A stretch of DNA of 64,000 bases from positions 1-64,000 of the forward strand of contig NZ_CANLZZ010000009.1 in the NCBI RefSeq assembly GCF_947495725.1, read 5' to 3'. The notes under the pieces were generated by a model, which saw nothing but the letters and a program-made list of their open reading frames with translations, was not told the DNA's origin and searched no databases. The position numbers and the translations under genes were made by a program. The stretch is from an uncultured Lutibacter sp. Lineage in GTDB: Bacteria; Bacteroidota; Bacteroidia; Flavobacteriales; Flavobacteriaceae. Shown piece after piece: positions 15,501-25,735 of the stretch. Within the stretch, counting starts at the first letter, position 1; every line of letters starts with the position of its first letter.

Positions 15501-16454
15501 CTACATGTTGTATTCATAAATATCTAAATATCTCAATTTCTCATCAATAAATGTATTTATTGCAATCAATAATCCTTTCTCGTTGTAATGATATTCATAT
15601 CTCCAAGTATCTGTACTTTTATTTATTGCTGTACGAATGCTAGAATCTTGATTATATATATAATATTCTTTTGTAATAGAAGCATTTCTTACATAGTTTT
15701 TATACTTTTTAAAATATTGTGTTCTTACAGATTTTATCTTTCTATTTTTTATATCAAACTCATTTATTACTCTATAAGCAAGTGTATCTTTTTCAAAGTT
15801 ATCTTTATGAGTTTCTAAACTATCTTTATTGAAGTAAGTGATTGTTTTTTTCTCAATTTCATTAAGCTTATTAATTTCAAGTTCTATTTCTAAACTATCT
15901 TTTCTTTCAAAAATTTTTCTTTTTATCAAATTTCCTTCAACATCCTTAAAAAATGTAAAAACTCTATCGGAGAAGTATTTTTTATGCTCTATTCTACAAT
16001 TACTTAAGCTATCGCAAGATTTTACTTCTTTCAATCTTCCTAGGTCATCATATTTATAGTAAAAGTTAATAGGATTAAAATCACTTCTAGTTAATATTCG
16101 CATTTGAGGTCTAGAATAAGTGTATTTATTATTATTTTTTGAGAAAGATTTTCTTTTAAGTATATTCTTTTTGTCGTAATAGTATTTTTTTATGAAATCC
16201 CCGTAATATGAAGTGAATTTTTTTTCAGAGATATTCCCTGTAGAATCAATTTTATAAATATAATCATGCAAGTGGTTTCCTGATGTTTCAGGGTTTTCAT
16301 AATGCTTGACAATTACTGATTTTGCTTTTTTTTCTTTTAGAATTTTACTTTGAGGATTCTCAATTAAATCATTATATCTCCCATAATATATACTTTGGGA
16401 ATTAGTCGAATAAGTTGAAATAAAAACTATTATTATTGTTATAATCTTTTTCAC
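15501..16454 (-). CDS. exported YD-repeat-like hypothetical protein
   Basis: 317 residues with a signal peptide (MKKIITIIIVFISTYSTNSQ). The mature protein is rich in Tyr, Lys and Asp and has several loose YxYDxxGxLxxV / YxYNxxGLLIAIN units (FYYKYDDLGRLKEVKS; RYEYHYNEKGLLIAINT), the pattern of YD/RHS-type repeats. It has no toxin or core-associated domain and is far too short for an RHS protein. Function unknown. Part of the accessory row. Confidence 0.6.
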   Translation of the reverse strand: MKKIITIIIVFISTYSTNSQSIYYGRYNDLIENPQSKILKEKKAKSVIVKHYENPETSGNHLHDYIYKIDSTGNISEKKFTSYYGDFIKKYYYDKKNILKRKSFSKNNNKYTYSRPQMRILTRSDFNPINFYYKYDDLGRLKEVKSCDSLSNCRIEHKKYFSDRVFTFFKDVEGNLIKRKIFERKDSLEIELEINKLNEIEKKTITYFNKDSLETHKDNFEKDTLAYRVINEFDIKNRKIKSVRTQYFKKYKNYVRNASITKEYYIYNQDSSIRTAINKSTDTWRYEYHYNEKGLLIAINTFIDEKLRYLDIYEYNM

Positions 16455-16472
16455 AATTTAAGTGTTAATATG

Positions 16473-16602
16473 TGGTAACGGGCTTTTATAAGATTTGTGC
16501 GTTTGGAAAATCGGAGATTTTTCGTACGTAGCAAATCGTTAGTTGAATGTTTGCAGTTTGTACTAGTTCAAATTTAAGCATAAATTATATGAGTTGTTGG
16601 CT
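16473..16602 (-). repeat. structured intergenic repeat, copy C (most complete)
   Basis: In gene orientation it runs from AGCCAAC to GTTACCA. The terminal segments AACTCATATAA and TTATAAAAGCCCGTT are roughly complementary. The central hairpin pairs ggaaaatc with gatttttcg (16505-16524). It shares long blocks with copies A and B. It starts eight bases after the stop of the lipoprotein gene at 16611-17117. Confidence 0.7.
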
Positions 16603-16610
16603 ACTGTATT

Positions 16611-17117
16611 TTAATCTTTTTTTACAAATCTCATATATTCAAATTTCCCATCATTAACTGGAATTAAATTAGATAAAATCAATCCTTTATCAGATTTCAA
16701 CACTTTATATGCTATAAATGATTTATAATATGAGTTTTTTTCTCTTTTTTCAATTGTTAGATTTAGAGTGTTATCTGAATTCTGTTTGTTATAAATCAAA
16801 TTCCACTCTCCATTCATTTCCAATACAAGAGAATCTGATTTTTCAAAATAATATTTTCCATTAACTAACTTAACTGGAGCATTCTTAATTGAAAATGTCA
16901 AGTCAGTTTTAATTGAAAGAATAAATTCATCAATTTTTTCAATCTTATCAAACTTATCAATCGAACTTGAGTGAATTATATAATCACCAATTACTTTTTC
17001 TTGCGTTATTTTATCAGGAATTTTGTTAAACTCTTTATCTTCAATTTTTTCATTGATTACACATGCGAAATTTATCGTAAAAATCAGACTGAATAGTAAA
17101 TACTTTAAATTTTTCAT
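16611..17117 (-). CDS. hypothetical lipoprotein
   Basis: 168 residues, signal peptide ending FAC (Cys19). The mature part (KITQEKVIGDYIIHSSSIDKF...FSIKNAPVKLVNGKYYFEKSDSLVLEMNGEWNLIYN) has the look of a lipocalin-like small beta-barrel, without a recognised family. It is the first gene of the accessory row after the mdh terminator. Confidence 0.55.
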   Translation of the reverse strand: MKNLKYLLFSLIFTINFACVINEKIEDKEFNKIPDKITQEKVIGDYIIHSSSIDKFDKIEKIDEFILSIKTDLTFSIKNAPVKLVNGKYYFEKSDSLVLEMNGEWNLIYNKQNSDNTLNLTIEKREKNSYYKSFIAYKVLKSDKGLILSNLIPVNDGKFEYMRFVKKD

Positions 17118-17137
17118 AATCTATCTTTTTATATTGT

Positions 17138-17219
17138 TGCCAACTTTTCATATACAAACAAATATAACTGTTTTACCTTTAAAAATTTACGGATAAACGT
17201 ATGTTTAACTTAGTTGTGT
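17138..17219 (-). repeat. weak inverted-box element at the head of the accessory row
   Basis: In gene orientation ACACAAC (17213-17219) and GTTGGCA (17138-17144) lie 68 bp apart between the mdh terminator and the first accessory gene. It would be the boundary element of the row; little internal pairing is visible. Confidence 0.3.
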
Positions 17220-17234
17220 ATTATTTTTATGGAT

Positions 17235-17270
17235 AAAAAAAACTCCTCAAACAAAGTTTGAGGAGTTTTA
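17235..17270 (-). terminator. mdh Rho-independent terminator
   Basis: A 14-bp perfect stem (17239-17252 with 17256-17269), loop aaa, followed on the minus strand by a T run. It lies 22 bp after the mdh stop. Confidence 0.88.
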
Positions 17271-17291
17271 AATAAATTGTGTTGTTTACAA

Positions 17292-18215
17292 TTAGTCTAA
17301 TAAAGCATTTGTAGCTTTTACACCAACTGCACTTTCTTGAATTTTAGCTTTTTCAGCATCAGTTAATTCAATTTCAACAATTTGTTCAATACCGTTTTTG
17401 CCAATAATACAAGGAACTCCAATTGAAATATCAGATAAACCATATTCACCATCTAACAAAGCAGAACATGGGAACATTTTTTTAGAATCTAAAGCAATAG
17501 CTTGTACCATTGCAGATACAGCTGCACCTGGAGCATACCAAGCACTAGTTCCTAATAATTTTGTTAATGTAGCTCCACCAACTTTAGTAGCTTCAACAAC
17601 TTCTTGCATTCTTTCTTCTGATAAAAATTCAGAAACTTTTACACTGTTACGAGCAGCTTTACCAATTAATGGAACCATACCAGTATCACTGTGTCCACCA
17701 ATTACCATTCCATCAACATCAGATGCAGGACATCCTAACGCTTCAGCTAAACGGAATTTAAAACGAGCGCTATCTAAAGCACCACCCATACCAATAATTC
17801 TGTTTTTAGGTAATCCAGTTGATTTATGAGCTAAATAAGCCATAGTATCCATTGGGTTACTTACTACAATAATAATTACGTTTGGAGAATATTTAATTAA
17901 GTTTTCTGAAACAGATTTTACAATACCTGCGTTAATTCCAATTAATTCTTCACGAGTCATTCCTGGTTTTCTAGGAATACCACTTGTAATTACAGCTACA
18001 TCACTATCTGCAGTTGCAGCATAGTCATTTGTTACACCTGTAATTTGAGTGTCAAACCCATTTAAAGATGCACATTGCATTAAATCCATTGCTTTACCTT
18101 CAGCAAACCCTTCTTTAATGTCGATTAATGTTACTTCGTCTGCGAAATTTTTAATGGCTATGTACTCAGCACAACTTGCACCTACCGCACCAGCACCTAC
18201 TACTGTTACTTTCAT
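17292..18215 (-). CDS. mdh: malate dehydrogenase
   Basis: 307 residues, the LDH-like (type 3) malate dehydrogenase of the TCA cycle, interconverting malate and oxaloacetate with NAD. NAD-binding GAGAVGAS at 7-14, followed by an acidic residue at the end of strand 2 (LIDIKEG) that favours NAD over NADP. Substrate-binding arginines in SGIPRKPGMTREEL, VSNPMD, and catalytic His in IGGHSDTGMVP. Cytoplasmic. Monocistronic, with a promoter element at 18252-18259 and a strong terminator. Confidence 0.96.
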   Translation of the reverse strand: MKVTVVGAGAVGASCAEYIAIKNFADEVTLIDIKEGFAEGKAMDLMQCASLNGFDTQITGVTNDYAATADSDVAVITSGIPRKPGMTREELIGINAGIVKSVSENLIKYSPNVIIIVVSNPMDTMAYLAHKSTGLPKNRIIGMGGALDSARFKFRLAEALGCPASDVDGMVIGGHSDTGMVPLIGKAARNSVKVSEFLSEERMQEVVEATKVGGATLTKLLGTSAWYAPGAAVSAMVQAIALDSKKMFPCSALLDGEYGLSDISIGVPCIIGKNGIEQIVEIELTDAEKAKIQESAVGVKATNALLD

Positions 18216-18251
18216 ATTTTAAATCTTATTTTATTTGTTCAATTAAAGTAC

Positions 18252-18259
18252 CAAAAATA
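18252..18259 (-). promoter_or_regulatory. mdh -7 promoter element
   Basis: TATTTTTG on the minus strand, an exact TAnnTTTG match, 37 bases before the ATG. The -33 element is not clear. Confidence 0.5.
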
Positions 18260-18357
18260 CTAATTTTTATGGTAACTAAAAATGACATATATCTTAATTT
18301 ACGAAATCGTTTTTGCCATGAGAATTCACTCAAAACAGCTATTTTTCAACGAGTTAT

Positions 18358-18371
18358 ATGACATATGTCAT
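18358..18371. other. 14-bp palindrome with a distant partner
   Basis: atgacatatgtcat is a perfect palindrome just after the stop of the DUF6588 gene. Its half atgacatat recurs at 18282-18290 upstream of mdh. It could be an operator or part of a terminator; neither is certain. Confidence 0.3.
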
Positions 18372-18375
18372 TTTT

Positions 18376-19410
18376 TTATCGAATACTAATTGCTATACCA
18401 GCAGTAATAGTATTGTATTCTTGTAAAGTGTAATCTCCGTATATTTTTATAGGGCCTAAACTTAGTCTAGCACCTAAAGTTGTTCTCATACCATTTGCAT
18501 CAAATTTTAATGATAATGGATCGGTTATTACTTCTGTTTTAGTGTCATTTGGAGCAGGATTTCCTGTATCGTATTCTAGTTCGTAAGTTCCTTTCATTTT
18601 TAATTCTGAAGAACCACCGTTATATCCAATTCCTCCATAAATATTTAATACCGGAAAATTTAAAGATGCAATTGCCTGAATTGTATAAGAATTCAATTTA
18701 AATGTAGCTTCTTGGTTTGAACCTGCAATTGAACTGTCGTTTTGAATATCATAATTTACATTCATATTGGTAAATGCTCCTAGAATAGAAACATGTAACG
18801 GCAGTTTTTCAATAGCGCCAAATATACTTGTAATATCTTTTTTTAATCCTAAGCCTAATAGCTTACCTTTTACATCATCCGAGCCTACTTCTGGCACAAA
18901 ACGCACCATAACATCCATTTTATTCGACACTCCTAATGTTAATTGCACATTAGGTGATGGAATAGCGTTAATTGGTAGATCATCTTTTACACCACCCGGC
19001 ATATTAAAATTGGCGGTTACTTCTTCGCCATCAATAACTGTACTTACTTTTACCGGTGCTGTTAACGAGTTTTCTCCAGCAACAGTAGCTCCTGTTAATG
19101 AGGTTGATGTAGTTGATGAAGACAATCCTAAATCGGCAAAATGAAATATTTCATCTTCTGTTGGTATAAGTGCAGCATTTAAGCCAATTGAAATATCAAA
19201 GCCTAATTTTTTATGTGTTTTTGCGGTATGATACCAACCATTATTCATTCCAAAAATGAGTCCTTTCATTGCTGGGTTAATATAGGCATTTGTTAGTTTA
19301 GATGCGTCTTCAACACCTGTTAATAGGATGGCTTCCATACCATCATCTTCTTGAGATTTTACAGATAAAGTAAATAGTAAAGCAAGAAAAAATAGTGATA
19401 AATTTTTCAT
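18376..19410 (-). CDS. DUF6588 family outer-membrane beta-barrel protein
   Basis: 344 residues with a signal peptide (MKNLSLFFLALLFTLSVKSQ). The mature N-terminus (ILLTGVEDASKLTNAYINPAMKGLIFGMNNGWYHTAKTHKKLGFDISIGLNA) is typical of the flavobacterial family I know as DUF6588, and the rest is a series of amphipathic strands ending in an aromatic-poor final strand ITAGIAISIR. Probably an outer-membrane channel or structural barrel; substrate unknown. It stands alone between mdh and gyrB. Confidence 0.75.
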   Translation of the reverse strand: MKNLSLFFLALLFTLSVKSQEDDGMEAILLTGVEDASKLTNAYINPAMKGLIFGMNNGWYHTAKTHKKLGFDISIGLNAALIPTEDEIFHFADLGLSSSTTSTSLTGATVAGENSLTAPVKVSTVIDGEEVTANFNMPGGVKDDLPINAIPSPNVQLTLGVSNKMDVMVRFVPEVGSDDVKGKLLGLGLKKDITSIFGAIEKLPLHVSILGAFTNMNVNYDIQNDSSIAGSNQEATFKLNSYTIQAIASLNFPVLNIYGGIGYNGGSSELKMKGTYELEYDTGNPAPNDTKTEVITDPLSLKFDANGMRTTLGARLSLGPIKIYGDYTLQEYNTITAGIAISIR

Positions 19411-19444
19411 AGTTAGGGGTTTTTAGTTAGTTTTCAAATATAAC

Positions 19445-19479
19445 AAAAAAAAAATACCACTAAAATAAGTGGTATTTTT
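19445..19479 (-). terminator. gyrB Rho-independent terminator
   Basis: aaataccact pairs with agtggtattt (19450-19461 with 19468-19479), and on the minus strand a run of eight or more T follows. It lies 27 bp after the gyrB stop. Confidence 0.85.
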
Positions 19480-19505
19480 AAATTATTAATTAATTCTAAA
19501 GCTTG

Positions 19506-21470
<1,965 letters not shown>

Positions 21471-21486
21471 TTAATTTTGTAACACA

Positions 21487-21494
21487 CAAATATA
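21487..21494 (-). promoter_or_regulatory. gyrB -7 promoter element
   Basis: TATATTTG on the minus strand, an exact TAnnTTTG match 38 bases before the gyrB ATG. No convincing -33 TTTG at the right distance. Confidence 0.5.
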
Positions 21495-21813
21495 AGTAAT
21501 TGAGACAGTATATTTTTTATATAAGAATTGGGCAAAGTATGAAGTTATTAACAATTGCTAATAAATTTAAAGTCGCTTAAATCGTTTAAAATCGCTTTTA
21601 TTAAGGTTTTTTAAGATTTTAGGTTTAAATGGCGAGTGTAATTTTTTAAAATGGCCTTAAAACGCATTATTTTAATTAATTTCAAAGTGTTTTTTTATCC
21701 TTTTTTATGTAAATAATGAAGTGAAAAGCCTAATTAAGAATTAAATTAGATGTAATTGTAGAATATTGTTGAGAAAAAAATAAATAAAATATTCATACTG
21801 TTTAGAATAATAT

Positions 21814-21821
21814 TATTTTTG
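21814..21821 (+). promoter_or_regulatory. TAnnTTTG motif abutting the guaA start
   Basis: tatttttg ends four bases before the guaA ATG at 21825. If it is a real -7 element, transcription would begin at or within the start codon, so the mRNA would be leaderless or the motif is a chance match. Confidence 0.3.
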
Positions 21822-21824
21822 TGG

Positions 21825-23357
21825 ATGCAACATCAGGTACTTATATTAGATTTCGGTTCGCAATACACGCAGTTGATTGCTCGAAGAGTTAGGGAGTTAA
21901 ACATTTTTTGTGAAATTTTCCCGTATAATAGCAAAAGTTTTAAAGTGGAAGATTACAAGGCTGTAATTCTTTCTGGAAGTCCATTTTCAGTGAGAGCAGA
22001 AGATGCTCCACATCCAAATTTATCCGAAATTAAAGGAAAACTTCCTTTATTAGGAGTTTGTTATGGGGCACAATATATGGCTCATAATTTTGGTGGAGAA
22101 GTTGGAGCCTCAAATACACGTGAATATGGAAGAGCAAATCTTTCCTTTATTAAAGAAAACGAACCATTTTTTGAAGGTGTTTCTGAAGGAAGTCAGGTTT
22201 GGATGAGTCACAGTGATACCATTTTAGATTTACCAGACAGTTTTGAATTAATTGCCAGCACACACGATGTGGCTAAAGCGGCATTTAAAATAAAGGATGA
22301 GCAAACTTATGGTATTCAATTTCACCCAGAAGTATATCATTCAAAAGACGGATTAACAATATTAAAAAACTTTTTAGTAAATATTGCAGGTTTAGAGCAA
22401 ACTTGGACACCCGAGTGTTTTGTTGAAACAACAGTTGCCGAATTAAAAGAAAAATTAGGGAACGACAAAGTTGTTTTAGGTTTATCTGGTGGAGTTGATT
22501 CAACAGTTGCTGCAACATTAATTTCAAAAGCAATTGGGAAAAACTTATATTGTATTTTTGTAAATAATGGATTGCTACGTAAAAATGAGTTCGAAAATGT
22601 ATTGGATCAATACAAACACATGGGCTTAAACGTGAAAGGAGTTGATGCTTCGGCACGTTTTTTGAAAGAACTGGAAGGAGAATCGGATCCTGAAGGAAAA
22701 CGTAAAATAATTGGACGTGTGTTTATTGAAGTTTTTGATGATGAAGCACACGAAATACAAGATGTAAAATGGTTAGCACAAGGAACTATTTACCCAGATG
22801 TTATTGAATCGGTTTCGGCAACTGGAGGACCTTCAGCAACTATTAAATCGCATCATAATGTTGGTGGATTACCAGATTTTATGAAGCTAAAAATAGTAGA
22901 ACCTTTAAATACCTTATTTAAAGATGAAGTTCGTAGAGTTGGAGCTTCTATGGGAATTGATGCTGAGTTATTAGGTCGTCATCCGTTTCCTGGTCCAGGT
23001 TTTGGAATTCGTATTTTAGGAGATATAACAGCAGAAAAGGTGAGAATGTTACAAGAAGTTGATCATATTTTTATACAAGGATTAAAAGATGAAGGATTGT
23101 ATAATAAAGTGTGGCAAGCAGGAGCAATGTTATTACCTGTAAATTCTGTAGGTGTTATGGGAGATGAACGAACTTATGAAAAAGCGGTAGTTTTAAGAGC
23201 TGTAGAATCTACTGATGGTATGACCGCAGATTGGGTTAATTTACCGTATGAATTTTTACAAAAAACCTCAAATAAAATAATAAATGGTGTAAAAGGCGTT
23301 AATAGAGTAGTATATGACATTAGTTCCAAACCACCAGCAACTATTGAGTGGGAATAA
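21825..23357 (+). CDS. guaA: GMP synthase (glutamine-hydrolysing)
   Basis: 510 residues starting [16 protein letters not shown]; an upstream TTG would add only two residues and is not needed. Class I glutamine amidotransferase with nucleophile Cys79 in [11 protein letters not shown] and the His-Glu pair in [14 protein letters not shown] pyrophosphatase P-loop in [16 protein letters not shown]-terminal dimerisation domain with [15 protein letters not shown]. It converts XMP to GMP in purine synthesis. A short gap separates it from the LysM gene, so the two may be co-transcribed. Confidence 0.97.
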   Translation: MQHQVLILDFGSQYTQLIARRVRELNIFCEIFPYNSKSFKVEDYKAVILSGSPFSVRAEDAPHPNLSEIKGKLPLLGVCYGAQYMAHNFGGEVGASNTREYGRANLSFIKENEPFFEGVSEGSQVWMSHSDTILDLPDSFELIASTHDVAKAAFKIKDEQTYGIQFHPEVYHSKDGLTILKNFLVNIAGLEQTWTPECFVETTVAELKEKLGNDKVVLGLSGGVDSTVAATLISKAIGKNLYCIFVNNGLLRKNEFENVLDQYKHMGLNVKGVDASARFLKELEGESDPEGKRKIIGRVFIEVFDDEAHEIQDVKWLAQGTIYPDVIESVSATGGPSATIKSHHNVGGLPDFMKLKIVEPLNTLFKDEVRRVGASMGIDAELLGRHPFPGPGFGIRILGDITAEKVRMLQEVDHIFIQGLKDEGLYNKVWQAGAMLLPVNSVGVMGDERTYEKAVVLRAVESTDGMTADWVNLPYEFLQKTSNKIINGVKGVNRVVYDISSKPPATIEWE

Positions 23358-23381
23358 AAACCACTTAAATTAATGATATCT

Positions 23382-25097
23382 ATGAAAAGCATAAAGTTTC
23401 TGTTTACATTATTGTTGTTTTGTACTATTAGTTTAGTAGCGCAACAAAAAAAGTACGTTTCCTACACAGTTCAAAAAGGGGAAACAATGAAGAGTATTGC
23501 AAAGGTTTATAAAATTTCAACAAGAGATTTATTGCGGTTAAATCCCGATATTGGAAGAAAACCTAAAGCAAACACCGTAATTATTGTTCCTAATTTAAAT
23601 TATGGTAAACATGTAGTTGAAGTTGTTGAAGATGAAGGTGAATATCATACAATACTACCTAAAGAAACTTTATATGGTATTTCTAAAAAGTATAATACCA
23701 CAATAGAGCAGCTAAAAAAACTAAATCCTCATATAGCAGAAGGTTTAAAAATTGGAATGAAAATAAAAATTCCTTTGAATGTTAATAAAGAGGAAGAAGT
23801 TTCTGAAGCAACTTATATATTACATACTGTTGTTAAAGATGAAACTGTATATAATTTAACAAGACGGTATGAAATTTCGGAGGAAGAATTATTACAACTA
23901 AATCCAATTTTAAATGATGGACTAAAATTAGGAATGGTTTTAAAAATTAGAATAAAAGAAAATACTGTTATTGATGAGGAAGATGAAGTTTTAGAAGGAG
24001 TAAGTTTATTTGTTGAATCTTTAAATGTAGAAAAGAATATTAATGTAGCTATTATGCTACCATATCAAATCAATAAATACACCGATTCTACAAGGGCAAG
24101 AAGTTTTTCAAAAAGTAATTCTTTATTAACAATAGCAACTGATTTTCATATGGGAGCTGCAATAGCAATTGATTCTTTAAAAAGAAAAGGATTATCCATA
24201 AATGTAAATTATTTTGATACTGAAAATTCGAATTACAAATTAAAAACAATTGTTGATAGAAATGATTTTAGCAATACAGATATAGTAATTGGCCCATTAT
24301 TTTATGAAAAAGCACATTGGCTTTCTAAGCAAATAGATGTACCTGTTTTTGCTCCAATGTATTCTAAAAAACAGGACGGACTTTCAAATAATAATTTAAT
24401 AAAATCGGATTCTGATGATTTGGAGGAAAGATTATTGGACTATATGAAAGCAAGTTATAAAGGGCAAAATATTATTGTTGTAAATGATGGATTGGAAGCT
24501 TCCAAAAGTAAATTGTGGAAAGCAGTAAATGCTTTAAAAGCATTTGATTCTATCCAAAACGTTGAGGTTATAAAATCGAATAAAGGCTATATAGATAATA
24601 CTAAATTTAAAGAAAAGCTTAGTTTAGATACTAACAATTGGGTATTATTAATTAGTGATGAAATTGTTACTACAGCTGCAACTATAAACAATCTTAAAGG
24701 GTTTGCAGAAGAGTATAATATTACCTTATTATCAATAGATAAAGGAAAGAATTTTGATAATGTAGATAATAGTTTTTTAGGTCAGCTAAACTTTGTATTT
24801 GCCTCTAAAGACTTTGTTAATATGCAAAATCCAATGGTAAAACAATTTTTTAACAAATTTAAAAATACGTATAATTCGTTTCCTTCAAAATATGCCATAA
24901 GAGGGTTTGATGTAACTTATGATGCCCTAATTAGGCTTGCAAGTAAAGATTCTTTAGAAGATGGATTAAAGGCTGGAACATCATCAAGAATTTCAGCTAT
25001 GTTTGATTATAATAAAAAACTATTTGGTAGTTTTGAAAACAAAGGTATTTTTATAATTCAATACAATCCGGAGCTTAATCCAATAATTATTGAATAA
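23382..25097 (+). CDS. exported protein with three LysM domains and a binding-protein-like domain
   Basis: 571 residues from MKSIKFLF (an in-frame ATG nine bases earlier is possible). Signal peptide ending SLVAQQ. LysM repeats at about 26-72, 88-133 and 146-193 (YTVQKGETMKSIAKVYKIS; TILPKETLYGISKKYN; HTVVKDETVYNLTRRYEIS) bind peptidoglycan. The remaining ~350 residues resemble a type I periplasmic binding protein fold (INVAIMLPYQINKYTDS, DIVIGPLFYEKAHWLSK). Flavobacterial homologues usually follow guaA, and the protein probably acts at the cell wall. No catalytic residues are evident. Confidence 0.8.
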   Translation: MKSIKFLFTLLLFCTISLVAQQKKYVSYTVQKGETMKSIAKVYKISTRDLLRLNPDIGRKPKANTVIIVPNLNYGKHVVEVVEDEGEYHTILPKETLYGISKKYNTTIEQLKKLNPHIAEGLKIGMKIKIPLNVNKEEEVSEATYILHTVVKDETVYNLTRRYEISEEELLQLNPILNDGLKLGMVLKIRIKENTVIDEEDEVLEGVSLFVESLNVEKNINVAIMLPYQINKYTDSTRARSFSKSNSLLTIATDFHMGAAIAIDSLKRKGLSINVNYFDTENSNYKLKTIVDRNDFSNTDIVIGPLFYEKAHWLSKQIDVPVFAPMYSKKQDGLSNNNLIKSDSDDLEERLLDYMKASYKGQNIIVVNDGLEASKSKLWKAVNALKAFDSIQNVEVIKSNKGYIDNTKFKEKLSLDTNNWVLLISDEIVTTAATINNLKGFAEEYNITLLSIDKGKNFDNVDNSFLGQLNFVFASKDFVNMQNPMVKQFFNKFKNTYNSFPSKYAIRGFDVTYDALIRLASKDSLEDGLKAGTSSRISAMFDYNKKLFGSFENKGIFIIQYNPELNPIIIE

Positions 25098-25116
25098 AAA
25101 CAAATTGGTATAAAAT

Positions 25117-25150
25117 AAAAAAAGAGCACAATACATTGTGCTCTTTTTTT
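25117..25150. terminator. bidirectional terminator after the LysM gene
   Basis: aaaaaagagcacaat pairs with attgtgctctttttt around a two-base centre, flanked by A and T runs. It separates the plus-strand guaA-LysM unit from the minus-strand gene at 25171. Confidence 0.88.
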
Positions 25151-25170
25151 ATATGATTTTTTGAAATAAA

Positions 25171-25686
25171 TTATATTTTTTTCAATTGATCTTTCATCAT
25201 TTTAATTTGATCGGTTAAAACACCTTGAGAATCTAATTTTTTAGCTTCATTAATTAACATAGTAGCTTCTCTTTTTCTTCTTTTAGACATTGCAATACCA
25301 CCCAATTGTAATTTTGCCATAGCTTCATCGTGTTTCATATTTAAACCCAAACTTAATGCTTTTTTAAAGAATTTTTCGGCCTGAGTTAGGTTTGTTTGAG
25401 AAACCATAATACCTTGTAAAAAGTTATAATATCCTTCTTGCTTTTTAATTAAAGCACTACTAGGGTTTTTAATATAAGATAACCATTTACTGGCTCCTGC
25501 AAAATTTTGTTTTCTTAATTGTAAAAAAGCTAACAAAATAAATTCGTTTTTAAAATAAAACAACACAAAAATACCAGCTAATAATACTATAGAAATTCCA
25601 TTCATAATATTACCATCAGCAAATTGAAATATTGCCCAAACTAAAATACCTGCAGCTATAACTAATTTTATATACTTATTAAACAT
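25171..25686 (-). CDS. small membrane protein with TPR-like tail
   Basis: 171 residues. Two transmembrane segments (about 6-22 and 30-46), then a helical region with TPR-like pairs (LLAFLQLRKQNFAGASKWLSYIKN; YYNFLQGIMVSQTNLTQAEKFFKKALSLGL) and a basic C-terminus. Flavobacterial homologues are sometimes labelled DUF2892, which covers only the membrane hairpin. The tail probably lies in the cytoplasm and binds partners. It starts 49 bp after the stop of ccsBA and may share its transcript. Confidence 0.6.
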   Translation of the reverse strand: MFNKYIKLVIAAGILVWAIFQFADGNIMNGISIVLLAGIFVLFYFKNEFILLAFLQLRKQNFAGASKWLSYIKNPSSALIKKQEGYYNFLQGIMVSQTNLTQAEKFFKKALSLGLNMKHDEAMAKLQLGGIAMSKRRKREATMLINEAKKLDSQGVLTDQIKMMKDQLKKI

Positions 25687-25735
25687 TGAAAATTATTTTT
25701 TAAGGTGCAAAGTTACATTTTTGCTCCGATTTTAG

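Noticed and set aside
18282-18371. Long-range inverted repeat between mdh and the DUF6588 gene as an IS remnant
   Set aside because: The arms are about 12 bp, there is no target duplication and nothing coding between them; an operator or terminator is simpler.
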